Origin: Paenibacillus albidus
GTDB lineage: Bacteria; Bacillota; Bacilli; Paenibacillales; Paenibacillaceae
DNA length: 64,000 nucleotides
Assembly (NCBI RefSeq): GCF_014644435.1
Contig: NZ_BMKR01000008.1
Span: 62,001 to 126,000 of the forward strand
Direction of reading: 5' to 3'
Below, one piece after another: positions 27,024 through 35,226 of this stretch (position 1 is its first letter; each line of letters opens with the position of its first letter). The notes under the pieces were generated by a model, which was not told the DNA's origin, searched no databases, and saw nothing but the letters and a program-made list of their open reading frames with translations. A program made the translations under genes and the position numbers.

Positions 27024-28000
27024 CTCTCCTCCGCAATCATGCCCTCCACCATCCGGCAAATCCAGCGATGTAAAGGAATATCCATTCCGGAACGCTCTGC
27101 CATTTCAACAAGACTGCCATTAATCCAGCGGATTTCCGTTGTCCTCGAAGCCAGAACATCGGCAAGCATCGATGAAGTGTTGGACGAAGTAGCCCGGCAC
27201 ACCTCAAGAATATTGTCCCACGCCAGTGAATCACGGCCAATCCCGCAGGCATCATACACCGAAACAGCTTCATCATAGAGAGCTCTCATCATGTGTATGC
27301 GATGCTCCGAAGCCAGCAGTTCCCCATTGGGTATGCGCCAAATGGCGGTAAGCGGATTAATCACAGCATTGATCAGAAGCTTCCGGTAAATCATGGTATC
27401 CACTTCTTTCGACAGATGGGCGGAGAATCCTGCTAAGGAAAAGGCCTCAATCAAACAAATTGCCTCTGGCTCCGCTTCACCCCGGGATCCTTGTCTATCA
27501 GCAGAGGGATCAGCGCTTTCTTTACCCAGCCATATTCCCCCTTCCCCCGCGTGAATGACCTCGGACCCGGAAGCTCTTTTGGCTCCTACAGTAGTCACAG
27601 CTGCATATATATTAGCTTTTGGCAAAAGCGCTTGGAGAAAGGCAAGATGACCCCTGCCATTTTGAAAACAAACAATGTGTGGCTGAGCATCCTTAACCTG
27701 CTGCAGGAATTCCGGCAATTCATGATGAAGAGCGTTTTGTTTTACCGTTACAATAATCCACTCTCCCGGATCCTGCGTATAGGCAGCCGCAAACTTGTCT
27801 ATGGATGCAGAGTAGAAGCGGTCCCCGGCAAGCCTTAGGGGCTCCCGTTCGTCCTCATAGCTTATTATCAATCCCCGCCTGGACAATTCCAGTGCTTGCT
27901 CCGGCCCCCTGCACCAAAGCCTTATTTCATTTCCGGCCCCAATAAGTTTTCCCGCCAGCAGCAGCCCCAGGGAGCCGGCACCGATAATATCAATTTTCAT
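27020..28000 (-). CDS. panE: 2-dehydropantoate 2-reductase family protein (PanE/ApbA-like)
   Basis: Probable NADPH-dependent ketopantoate reductase for pantothenate synthesis. The 326-residue protein begins with a Rossmann nucleotide-binding motif, IDIIGAGSLGLLLAGKL, has the family segments TVKQNALHHE and CFQNGRGH, and the C-terminal helical domain with KLLINAVINPLTAIW, where the lysine and asparagine match catalytic residues. ATG at 28000 is the clear start but the GGAGGG site is rather far (about 17 bases). B. subtilis has ylbQ/panE at the corresponding place. Confidence 0.85.
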   Translation of the reverse strand: MKIDIIGAGSLGLLLAGKLIGAGNEIRLWCRGPEQALELSRRGLIISYEDEREPLRLAGDRFYSASIDKFAAAYTQDPGEWIIVTVKQNALHHELPEFLQQVKDAQPHIVCFQNGRGHLAFLQALLPKANIYAAVTTVGAKRASGSEVIHAGEGGIWLGKESADPSADRQGSRGEAEPEAICLIEAFSLAGFSAHLSKEVDTMIYRKLLINAVINPLTAIWRIPNGELLASEHRIHMMRALYDEAVSVYDACGIGRDSLAWDNILEVCRATSSNTSSMLADVLASRTTEIRWINGSLVEMAERSGMDIPLHRWICRMVEGMIAEER

Positions 28001-28038
28001 GACTACTTTATTGCCGCCCTCCAAGGTAATTTTTTCTA

Positions 28039-28068
28039 AGTATATCCTGTGCCGACAACGGTCTGCAA
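28039..28068 (-). promoter_or_regulatory. Candidate promoter for panE
   Basis: On the minus strand TTGCAG (28068-28063), an 18-base spacer and TATACT (28044-28039), about 40 bases upstream of the start codon. Confidence 0.45.
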
Positions 28069-28121
28069 TCCGGAAGTCATACAGAAATATCCACAAGACG
28101 GAGCACCTGTATCCATAAATC

Positions 28122-28158
28122 ACAAAAAACCCGCAGAAGCGGCTTTAGTTGGCGGGCC
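28122..28158 (-). terminator. Terminator after rsfA
   Basis: On the minus strand CCCGC ... GCGGG closes a hairpin directly followed by TTTTTTG. Confidence 0.65.
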
Positions 28159-28186
28159 GGCCTACGGGATTTGCAGGAGAACAATA

Positions 28187-28837
28187 TTATTCGATTCGTT
28201 CCAGATTTCCATTGGCATCCATTTTGAAGCGGGTCTTCATTTCATCTTCTTCTTCGTTCAGGAAAGCGAGTCTGCGGGCCCGGTCCATAATCTGGATCAA
28301 AGCTTTATAATCATCATTGACTACCCGGTAGTCACTTTGAGCAAGATTGACCTCTTTGGACAACCGCTCGTTTTCGCTGCGCAGCTCCGTTAACTCGTCT
28401 TCCTTCTCTCGCAAATCTCTTTCCAGCATCTTAAGCTGGCGGCCGGCTTCCTGGAATGAGCCCTTCCATTGCCTTAAGAAACGTATGACCGCATCAATGG
28501 ATAAGGTATTTTCGCTTGATCCATCGCTCCGTCCATACTCCTCTCCCAAATCCCCAAGATTCAGGCCGGCAACCTGGGCTCCCCTCATAGAAGGCTGCTT
28601 TTTCAGATAACTGCGTTTCTGGCGCTGGCCTTTGGCGATGCCGATGGCCTCTTCATAGCTTTTGCGGACACAGCTGTTCCAGCGGAATCCGCAAGCGGCT
28701 GATGTCCTTCCGATTTTTTCACCCACTTCTTCAAAAGCAGCAAGCTGTGTACTGCCCTCACGAATATGGCGCAACGTAACTTCTGCCAATATAGCATCGT
28801 CTTCTGTGCTCCAAGCATCCTGTCTAACGGCTGTCAT
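28187..28837 (-). CDS. rsfA: Prespore-specific transcriptional regulator RsfA family
   Basis: Myb/SANT-like DNA-binding protein of the RsfA/YlbO family, which adjusts the sigma-F regulon in the forespore. The 216-residue protein has an N-terminal Myb-type domain (DAWSTEDDAILAEVTLRHI ... CGFRWNSCVRKSY, about residues 8-65), a basic linker and a long C-terminal coiled coil (about 140-185). The gene lies beside panE and, past the opp insertion, bshC-mraZ, as ylbO does in Bacillus. A sigma-F or sigma-G promoter is expected upstream, but I could not assign one in 28838-29100. Confidence 0.88.
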   Translation of the reverse strand: MTAVRQDAWSTEDDAILAEVTLRHIREGSTQLAAFEEVGEKIGRTSAACGFRWNSCVRKSYEEAIGIAKGQRQKRSYLKKQPSMRGAQVAGLNLGDLGEEYGRSDGSSENTLSIDAVIRFLRQWKGSFQEAGRQLKMLERDLREKEDELTELRSENERLSKEVNLAQSDYRVVNDDYKALIQIMDRARRLAFLNEEEDEMKTRFKMDANGNLERIE

Positions 28838-29103
28838 AAAGCCAAACCTCCTAACAACGTCTTGAAATAACCATCTTCATAACCGGCAGCTCCGCCGGAT
28901 TGTGAATAGGGATAAAAGCTGCTTACTCCATTTCTATGCCTCTCATAGAGTTCATAGAATCTATTTGATACTAAATTGTATTTCCATTTTGTCTGCACCT
29001 CATACGCCGGACCTTATATTTTCTATTCGCGGACTGTGAGTGGGCGCGTCAATTATAAAAATCACATTTTTTGGAGTTCAGGGCTTTTTTTTCGATGAAT
29101 TCG

Positions 29104-29132
29104 TTTACACCCTTTTGTGAAGCGGGTATAAT
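29104..29132 (+). promoter_or_regulatory. Sigma-A promoter for the DUF2626 gene
   Basis: TTTACA (29104-29109), 17-base spacer, TATAAT (29127-29132); close to consensus and 48 bases upstream of the GTG start. The rest of the 343-base gap 28838-29180 shows only a short CCGGC/GCCGG hairpin in the rsfA leader. Confidence 0.8.
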
Positions 29133-29180
29133 TAAGTAAATGTTCATCGACAGATACATAAAGGTGAGGGAGGTTTTCGC

Positions 29181-29417
29181 GTGGACCGAATGTTTCGGGT
29201 ATTGGGTTTCTTCACACTGGTCATTGGCTTAATGGCCTTTGCCGGAGATTTGACCGAAATGGCTCTGCTGTTCTTCTTGCAAACTGCTTTCTTTGTCATT
29301 CTCGGGTATATGAAATTTACCGAAAAGACCTATATCCTCCTCTTCTGGGGATATATGATTGTAAGTTTCACCGGATTCAGCTACTGGACGATTTTTGAAA
29401 TGGGTCTGCCGCTGTAA
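29181..29417 (+). CDS. DUF2626 (YqgY-like) small membrane protein
   Basis: A 78-residue protein starting MDRMFRVLGFFTLVIG with three hydrophobic segments. Size and N-terminus match the DUF2626/YqgY family found in Bacillales; function unknown. The GTG start has GGGAGG seven bases upstream. It is a single-gene unit: promoter upstream and terminator right after. Confidence 0.82.
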   Translation: MDRMFRVLGFFTLVIGLMAFAGDLTEMALLFFLQTAFFVILGYMKFTEKTYILLFWGYMIVSFTGFSYWTIFEMGLPL

Positions 29418-29433
29418 AAGCAATTCTCTCATG

Positions 29434-29477
29434 AAACGGAAGCTGTTCCTTGCAGAAAGGAGCAATTCCGTTTTTTT
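29434..29477 (+). terminator. Terminator after the DUF2626 gene
   Basis: Imperfect long stem (AACGGAA with TTCCGTT outer pairs, TGTTCCTT with AAGGAGCA inner pairs) followed by seven T residues. Confidence 0.85.
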
Positions 29478-29584
29478 GCATGTCTTTTTGTAGGCCTCTA
29501 CCTCAAAAAAGGGTATGATATTTTAACAAAGCTAGACATATTATGAATACATACTGGCCAAAAGATCATAACGAAGGTGGTGGT

Positions 29585-30721
29585 GTGGTGCTTTCCCGTC
29601 CTTTTCATAGCCGTATGAGGGCAGCCATACTCATTTTATTCTGCTGTACCCTGCTGCCGGTATCATCCATGAACCTGCTGACTTCCGCCGATCCGGCAGG
29701 CTCCTATGCTCCGCCACTCCCCGTTCAAGGAGATGAAGCAACCCGCAAGCTGCTTGAACAGACCCTGTCCTCTGCAGAAATTGAACGCGAGATTACCAGG
29801 ATTACAGCCGAGCAGAAGGTTCTGGAGCAAAAGGTAAGCAAGCTTACGGAAGAAGCTGCGGAGAAGAAACTTGCGATTGCGGACAAGCAGGAGCGTGCCG
29901 GAGCCGTTGTCCGTTCTTATTATATGGGAGACAGGGACGGTCTGCTCGCTGCTTTTCTGTCGGCCAAAAGCATCAGCCGGGTCCTCATGCTGTTCGATTA
30001 TTATGAAATCATTATTGGACGCGACCGGGACATCCTCTCCCAGTATGAGAAGCAATATAAGGATATGCAAACCACGCTGACTTCCGCCGAGCGCACATCC
30101 CGGGAGCTGGCTGAACTAAAAACATCCCTTGAAGCGCAGAAGATTCGGGTTGCGGAGCTGAATCAGGAGATCGAGAGCGGAGTCAGGAACAGCGCTGATC
30201 CGGATAATATGAGTGCTCTATTGAAGGAATTCACTTTATATTGGGAGAATATCGGCCTGCATGAGGTCAAAACCTATTTCAAGGCGTTGTCTTCCGCGAT
30301 GAACAAACTGCCTGAGTTCGTGCAGAACCGCGATGGCGTGCTCAGCCGTGAAGGAATGACCTATAATTTGAACCTGAAGGAAGAGGATTTGAACGAGTTT
30401 CTGGTGTCTCAGAACCAATTATTCGAGGATTTCGCCTTTCATTTCGAGGATGGAGCGGTATCGGCTTCGGGAACCAGCGGCCAATTGACTTTAACATTAA
30501 CCGGCCGTTACACCATTCAGAACGAACCGGTTAACGGGCTGATGTTCCATGTGGACCATATCGTCTTTAATGGCCTGGAGCTGCCGGAATCCACACGCCT
30601 TGCCCTGGAGGAAGAATTCGATCTGGGCTTCTATCCGGAAAAAATCGTTTCCTTCCTGCGGGCCACCGAGGTAAATAGCAATGACGGTGTGCTTTTTGTT
30701 AAGCTCTCCCTCTCATTCTGA
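29585..30721 (+). CDS. Secreted coiled-coil protein, function unknown
   Basis: I do not recognise a named family. About 378 residues: a basic N-terminus and signal peptide (RMRAAILILFCCTLLPVSS), a coiled coil from about residue 55 to 210 (EIEREITRITAEQKVLEQKV, SAERTSRELAELKTSLEAQK) and a C-terminal domain of alternating strands. The coiled coil contains RSYYMGDRDGLLAAFLSAKSIS, which resembles the N-terminal regulatory coiled coil of CwlO/PcsB-type wall hydrolases, but no NlpC/P60, CHAP or M23 catalytic domain follows. GTG 29585 (AAGG seven bases upstream) or GTG 29588 is the probable start; the upstream ATG at 29543 has no site. Its 3' end overlaps the convergent next gene by nine bases. Confidence 0.75.
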   Translation: MVLSRPFHSRMRAAILILFCCTLLPVSSMNLLTSADPAGSYAPPLPVQGDEATRKLLEQTLSSAEIEREITRITAEQKVLEQKVSKLTEEAAEKKLAIADKQERAGAVVRSYYMGDRDGLLAAFLSAKSISRVLMLFDYYEIIIGRDRDILSQYEKQYKDMQTTLTSAERTSRELAELKTSLEAQKIRVAELNQEIESGVRNSADPDNMSALLKEFTLYWENIGLHEVKTYFKALSSAMNKLPEFVQNRDGVLSREGMTYNLNLKEEDLNEFLVSQNQLFEDFAFHFEDGAVSASGTSGQLTLTLTGRYTIQNEPVNGLMFHVDHIVFNGLELPESTRLALEEEFDLGFYPEKIVSFLRATEVNSNDGVLFVKLSLSF

Positions 30722-31939
30722 AGCCTGCCTCACCTGATTCATGTAAGCTGCTGTATCCAGCTTTCCGGTAAGCAGGAGCAAGACCGCTTCGGTGACTCTG
30801 CTCCAGCTGCCTTGCGATTCACTCACGGGGGCAGCCTCTTCGGAGAGCAACAGTCCGGTGTCAAAAGGAAGCTGTGTAAATGCCGGCTGATTCATACGGT
30901 ACAGCTCATCCAGCGCCGGCAACCTGCCGGTGTTATCCAGCCAAGCCTGCTGGGAGGAAAGCGAGGTGATATAAGCCAGCCATTCTACAGCAGCTTCGGG
31001 GTTGCGGGATTGTGCCGGCAGTGCAAAGGAACGGCTGTATATCGATTCCAGCCCTGCTCCCTGCCCCGCCTGCAGCAGGGCTTCGGCAGCCAGAGAGCTA
31101 TTGCCGTGTTTCTGCCATTCCGAAAGCGGCAGCACGGCAACTGCTATCCGGCCTCCTTGAAGCCTGTCCCATACCTCCTGATTGTAGCGGCTGGTCAAGT
31201 AAAAGGAACTGCGGCCCAGCTGGATCCAGTCCAGCCATTCCGGATTGGCTTTCAAGAGACTGCCGCCCATACTCTCCAGCACCGCGGCTAACCCGTAAGG
31301 ATTGCGGGTATCCAGTGCCAGCAGCGAGGTCCCCTGTTCTTTATGTACATTCTGGAGCAGGGTATTCCATTCCTCCAGGTTCCGCGGCACTCCATTGAAC
31401 CCAAGCTCTTTCAGCCGCTGGGGAGAATAGACCATGACATACGGGTCAATATCCAGCGGAACCCCCCAATCATATCCATTCCACTGCATCAGCGGTATCA
31501 AACCGGTTAAAGGTGCACTGCCGGGTATACTCTGGTACACATCCACCGGCAGCAAAAAACCCCTTGTTGCCAGATCCAAAATACTCCTGCCATCCGTCAT
31601 GACAATATCCGGGCTGTTTCCGAGTGTGAGATCCTGCTTCAGGGTCCGTTCCGCATCCTCGCTGCTAACATTGATCAGTTCTACCTTCACACCGCTGGAC
31701 AAGGAATAAGTTGCGCTAATCCGCTCCAGTTCCTGAAATTCTTCGGGATTAAGCGAGACGGAAATGCGCAAGCTGTCAACCGTCCCTTTCTCTCCCGCCG
31801 AAGAGTCGGTATTCTGGTTCTGGGGCTTCTTCACCTCATGCGGACCATCCCCGGTATTCAGTTCCATGCTGGGTGACAGACTGGTCAACGACAGCAGGAT
31901 AATAGCGAAGAGCAGCCAATAGTTTTTGCGTCTCAGCAT
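30713..31939 (-). CDS. Extracellular solute-binding-like protein (family 1), no lipobox
   Basis: A 408-residue protein with an N-terminal hydrophobic signal (LLFAIILLSLTSLSPS) but no cysteine for lipid attachment, then a fold like sugar-type ABC binding proteins: RISVSLNPEEFQELERISATY, SPDIVMTDGRSILDLATRGFLLP, and MVYSPQRLKELGFNGVPRNLEEW. No permease or ATPase gene is nearby, so it may be a secreted or membrane-anchored sensor partner rather than a transporter part. It is convergent with the coiled-coil protein gene. Confidence 0.75.
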   Translation of the reverse strand: MLRRKNYWLLFAIILLSLTSLSPSMELNTGDGPHEVKKPQNQNTDSSAGEKGTVDSLRISVSLNPEEFQELERISATYSLSSGVKVELINVSSEDAERTLKQDLTLGNSPDIVMTDGRSILDLATRGFLLPVDVYQSIPGSAPLTGLIPLMQWNGYDWGVPLDIDPYVMVYSPQRLKELGFNGVPRNLEEWNTLLQNVHKEQGTSLLALDTRNPYGLAAVLESMGGSLLKANPEWLDWIQLGRSSFYLTSRYNQEVWDRLQGGRIAVAVLPLSEWQKHGNSSLAAEALLQAGQGAGLESIYSRSFALPAQSRNPEAAVEWLAYITSLSSQQAWLDNTGRLPALDELYRMNQPAFTQLPFDTGLLLSEEAAPVSESQGSWSRVTEAVLLLLTGKLDTAAYMNQVRQASE

Positions 31940-32084
31940 GTTGTACTCCTTCCGAACAGGTTCGTCCCCCCTATTTTACCAGACCCATCAGCCCTTGTCT
32001 GCACTTTGTGAAAACGTTCTCTTTCTATTATAAGGGGAGAGCGTCGCACAGATGAACCTTCTGGTGATTTCAGTGCCATTCTGA

Positions 32085-32199
32085 GAAAGATTTGGACTTC
32101 CGATCGCTGTTATCCTCAGATTTCCTGATTGAATACCGCTGCAACGGTTGAAATCCGAGGATAAAGGCGAACGCTGCGCTTCTCCAGTACCAAACTTTC
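32085..32199. repeat. Palindromic intergenic repeat, copy A
   Basis: Imperfect inverted repeat of 115 bases. Outer arms GAAAG.TTTGG/CCAAACTTTC and inner arms TTATCCTCAGATTTC/GAAATCCGAGGATAA (one mismatch) could fold into one long hairpin. It closely resembles copy B at 32909-33020. No coding capacity is convincing in 31940-32257. Confidence 0.65.
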
Positions 32200-32257
32200 T
32201 TTCCATGGCGTCATCCGCCTGATCCTTCAGCTTACCGCTCCCTGTGCGGGCAGGCAA

Positions 32258-32880
32258 AAAAGGAGCTGTCCCATAAGGAGTTTTTCTACGACCAGAGACA
32301 GCTCTTCTTCATTTTAAAAAACAAAAAAGTGAGCAAAGTAGCGCTTCTCCTGTCATTGGAGAAGCGCTACTTTGCGTTTTTGGTCTACTGGGACTTGCTT
32401 CAGCACGTTTTCCCGGATTCTGGTACATGTAATCGTTCCAAACTGACGACCACTTCCCGATGATTTCCTGCCGCTTTTGTACAACGTTTCTTCAGTGGGC
32501 AACCTTCGCAACTTGGGCTGCATGACGTTTCCAAAATTCTCTTGCTTTCTTTGCGGAAATGCAGCGTTTTGTCCGGCTGGGTACGTCCATCTCCATATGT
32601 GGCTGTAAGGCATAGATGGTGACTTTAGTAAGCATTTTAGGGTAGTAGCTGTCGCGGCCACCGCCAGGATAGGTAGCGTCAAAGGTGGCGTCGTCAAACC
32701 GATTCACGGCTGAGTTAACAACACGAACGAGGTGATGTCCTTGGATGTCTTCTTCCAGAACCATTGGCAAACAAAAGTTGGCCAGGGTATATTAAATGTA
32801 CAAAGAAATCGCTCCTTTTGAAATGGGTGGTGGTACCTCCATTTTACCAAAAGAGCGATTTCTTTTTTTGCGTTTTTAAG
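32258..32880 (-). mobile_element. Remnant of an IS1182-family insertion sequence
   Basis: Extent is approximate. It contains the collapsed transposase gene, an 18-bp perfect hairpin overlapping its 3' end (32338-32380), a GGGACAGCTC hairpin with a T-tract at the downstream end (32258-32306), and a long hairpin at the upstream end (32801-32873, arms around GAAATCGCTC). Clear terminal inverted repeats or target duplications could not be fixed by eye. Confidence 0.6.
32353..32804 (-). pseudogene. IS1182-type transposase, internally deleted and frameshifted
   Basis: Three pieces of one transposase remain in three frames. The N-terminal piece has PMVLEEDIQGHHLVRVVN and GGGRDSYYPKMLTKVTIYA, a DUF772 signature; its fourth codon is a TAA. 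A cysteine-rich C-terminal piece follows in another frame (DKTLHFRKES ... CEGCPLKKRCTKAAGN ... VVVSLERL). The last piece ends VLKQVPVDQKRKVALLQ. About 450 bases remain of a gene usually near 1.5 kb, so the DDE catalytic core is gone and it cannot be active. A TTG at 32804 with AAAGGAG upstream is the probable original start. Confidence 0.85.
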
Positions 32881-32908
32881 AAACTGTTCCCGCTTAAAGC
32901 AGCGGAGA

Positions 32909-33020
32909 GAACGGACTGATTGTGGAAAAGCGGCAGCGGTCGCCTTGGTCTCCGGATTTTCACCGCTAAAGGGAATGAAAAAAATCTGGAGAGCACAGCG
33001 ATTGGAACAACGGTCCGTTC
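32909..33020. repeat. Palindromic intergenic repeat, copy B
   Basis: Imperfect inverted repeat of 112 bases closed by perfect 8-bp ends GAACGGAC/GTCCGTTC, with inner arms TCTCCGGATTTT/AAAATCTGGAGA. Its arms match those of copy A (for example ATCGCTGT..TC..CAGATTT). It lies on the other side of the IS remnant. Confidence 0.65.
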
Positions 33021-33060
33021 GTGGAGCGCCCTCCCCAAGTGCCCACGTATATGCTACTCA

Positions 33061-33109
33061 AAAACAACAAGCGCTGACCCAAGCAGCCATTTCATGATTT
33101 TGGGTCAGC
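33061..33109 (-). terminator. Terminator after the PhoH-like gene
   Basis: Perfect 10-bp stem GCTGACCCAA/TTGGGTCAGC with a 17-base loop, followed on the minus strand by a T-rich tract. Confidence 0.7.
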
Positions 33110-33132
33110 CCCTTGAGATTAAAGCTGATGGA

Positions 33133-34464
33133 TTACAGCAGATCCGCCGCCAGCTGGGCCAGACGGGAACGCTCGCCTTTCTCCAGCGTGATATGGCCGC
33201 TGATGCCCTGCTGCTTGAATTTCTCGACGATATAGCTAAGGCCGTTGCTCGCGGCATCCAGATAGGGATGGTCAATTTGCTCCGGGTCGCCCATAAGAAT
33301 GACCTTGCTGCCTTCGCCTGCCCGGGAGACAATGGTCTTCACCTCATGCCGGGAAAGGTTCTGGGCCTCGTCGATGATGATGAACTGAGACGGGATGGAA
33401 CGCCCCCGGATATACGTCAGTGCCTCTACCTGAATACTGCCGAGGCCCATCAGGATTTTATCGATATCACCGGATTTCTTGGTGTCGAACAGAAATTCCA
33501 GATTATCATAGATCGGCTGCATCCATGGACGGAGTTTCTCTTCCTTCTCGCCGGGCAGGTAGCCGATATCTTTGCCCATCGGCACCACAGGGCGGGCAAT
33601 CAACAGCTTCTTGTATTTGTGTTCGTCTTCCACCTTGAATAATCCGGCAGCCAGTGCAAGCAGGGTCTTGCCCGTTCCCGCTTTGCCGGTAATGGTGACA
33701 AGCGGGATATCATCATTCAGGAGCAATTCAAGCGCCATCCGTTGCTGGGCATTGCGGGCACTGATTCCCCACACTGCATCATTGCCCATATATAACGGTT
33801 CGAGGCGTGTAGCATCACTGTTCACCTTGAGCAAAGCCGATTTCCCACTGCCAATCTCATCCTTGAGGATTACAAATTCATGGGGATACAGCACATAGGA
33901 CAAGGACAGCTGTTTAACCGACAAGGAGCGGTGGCTGTAATATTCATCAATTAACGAAGGATGAACCAGTAAAGACTGATAGCCGTTGTACAGCTCATTC
34001 AAATCTCCGGTCCGGTCGGATAGATAATCTTCCGGTGTAATGCCAAGGACATCCGCTTTGATGCGGACGAGCACATCTTTACTTACGAGTACCACGGGCC
34101 GGGGTTCGGCCTTCTCATTCTCCTCATGCAGATAATTAAGGGCAACAGCCAAAATCCGGTTGTCGTTGGAAATCTCCCCGAACATTTCCTGTACCTTCAC
34201 AAAGCTACGGTGATTCAGCTCAACCTTCAGCTTGCCTCCTTGTTCCAGTTCCACTCCGCTGTGCAGATGGCCCAGTTCCCGGAGTCCGTCTAACAGGCGG
34301 GACACGGTGCGGGCGTTGCGGCCGATTTCATCGGCATTACGCTTTTTGGAGTCAATTTCCTCCAGCACGACGGCCGGAATGATAACTTCATGCTCCTTAA
34401 AAGCAAAAATCGAATTGGGGTCGTGCAAAAGCACGTTGGTATCCAGCACAAATATCTTGTTCAT
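33133..34464 (-). CDS. ylaK: PIN-domain PhoH-family ATPase (YlaK-like)
   Basis: A 443-residue fusion of an N-terminal PIN endoribonuclease-like domain (KIFVLDTNVLLHDPN, with acidic residues in VVLEEID and SNDNRILAVAL) and a C-terminal PhoH ATPase with Walker A GKAGTGKT at 260-267, Walker B FIIIDEAQNLS and the downstream MGDPEQIDHPYLD motif. PhoH2-type proteins act as RNA helicase/ribonucleases; the cellular role of YlaK is not settled. ATG 34464 has GAGGGG upstream. It is divergent from the sporulation lipoprotein gene, the same neighbours as ylaJ-ylaK in B. subtilis. Confidence 0.9.
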   Translation of the reverse strand: MNKIFVLDTNVLLHDPNSIFAFKEHEVIIPAVVLEEIDSKKRNADEIGRNARTVSRLLDGLRELGHLHSGVELEQGGKLKVELNHRSFVKVQEMFGEISNDNRILAVALNYLHEENEKAEPRPVVLVSKDVLVRIKADVLGITPEDYLSDRTGDLNELYNGYQSLLVHPSLIDEYYSHRSLSVKQLSLSYVLYPHEFVILKDEIGSGKSALLKVNSDATRLEPLYMGNDAVWGISARNAQQRMALELLLNDDIPLVTITGKAGTGKTLLALAAGLFKVEDEHKYKKLLIARPVVPMGKDIGYLPGEKEEKLRPWMQPIYDNLEFLFDTKKSGDIDKILMGLGSIQVEALTYIRGRSIPSQFIIIDEAQNLSRHEVKTIVSRAGEGSKVILMGDPEQIDHPYLDAASNGLSYIVEKFKQQGISGHITLEKGERSRLAQLAADLL

Positions 34465-34569
34465 GTTATCCCCTCCACAGCGCCTGGTTTGATTGGTCAT
34501 ACATAACTCCTTCCACCACGGGAAAACCTATACGAAAGAATCGATCTTGGCAGAAAGGAGTAAGCACAT

Positions 34570-35160
34570 ATGAGAAAATCAATGTGTCTGTTGCTGGTAC
34601 TGCTGCTGCTGACAAGCTGCGGTATCGTTAGTAAAGAGACATCACCCTCTCCTCAGGATAAACCAGCATCACAAACTGCACAGAACCATCAAGGGAATCA
34701 CGGGGTACAACAGCTTGCTGATGATCCGAATGGAACAACTTTGCCGGAGACCGCAAGGGCGGATGGACAATCCTTGGACGGAAACAACACCAGCGAGGTT
34801 GCACTTAAAGATCATTTGGAGCAGTTGGCCAAAAGGGTACCCGGTGTAAAAGGCGCACACTGCGTAGTTATGGGCAACACCGCCATCATTGGCATTGATG
34901 TGAATGAAGCCCTGGACCGCTCACGCGTTGGAACTATCAAATATTCCGTCGCCGAGGCCGTCCGCAAAGACCCAAGAAAGATCAATGCCCTGGTCACAGC
35001 GGATATGGACCTCTCCGGCAGACTTGCCGATATGAGCCGCCACGTCTCCAATGGGAATCCGGTATCCGGCTTTGCCGCCGAGATGGCCGATATTATCGGC
35101 CGGATTATGCCGCAGTTCCCGGAGGATACCCAGCCGCAAGGTAACGGCAACGGACAATAA
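34570..35160 (+). CDS. ylaJ: YhcN/YlaJ-family sporulation lipoprotein
   Basis: A 196-residue lipoprotein: signal with lipobox TSCG and Cys17, a low-complexity linker rich in Q/N/S, then the YhcN/YlaJ domain (VKGAHCVVMGNTAIIGIDV ... VAEAVRKDPRKINALVTAD). Family members sit in the spore inner membrane or coat and affect outgrowth. The ATG has AAAGGAG nine bases upstream. It is the sole plus-strand gene here and ends at a bidirectional terminator. Confidence 0.88.
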   Translation: MRKSMCLLLVLLLLTSCGIVSKETSPSPQDKPASQTAQNHQGNHGVQQLADDPNGTTLPETARADGQSLDGNNTSEVALKDHLEQLAKRVPGVKGAHCVVMGNTAIIGIDVNEALDRSRVGTIKYSVAEAVRKDPRKINALVTADMDLSGRLADMSRHVSNGNPVSGFAAEMADIIGRIMPQFPEDTQPQGNGNGQ

Positions 35161-35192
35161 ATGGACAGTCGCTTCAACAAACCTAAGGTGAC

Positions 35193-35226
35193 AAAAAAAG
35201 CCCAGTGATAAACTCACTAGGCTTTT
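35193..35226. terminator. Bidirectional terminator between ylaJ and the PPOX-like gene
   Basis: Stem AAAAAGCC.AGTGA/TCACT.GGCTTTTT with A and T tracts on both sides serves both convergent genes; it overlaps the stop codon of the minus-strand gene. Confidence 0.85.

Noticed and set aside
31988..32257. An 89-codon minus-strand frame
   Set aside because: It covers palindromic repeat copy A and has no ribosome site or family resemblance.
33013..33113. Right-hand terminal inverted repeat of the IS1182 remnant at GGGTCAGCCCC
   Set aside because: It resembles the left-end GAGCTGTCCC motif only loosely and is better explained as the terminator hairpin of the PhoH-like gene.
32920..33642. A 240-codon plus-strand frame
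   Set aside because: It runs from the palindromic repeat into the antisense strand of the PhoH-like gene; not a real gene.
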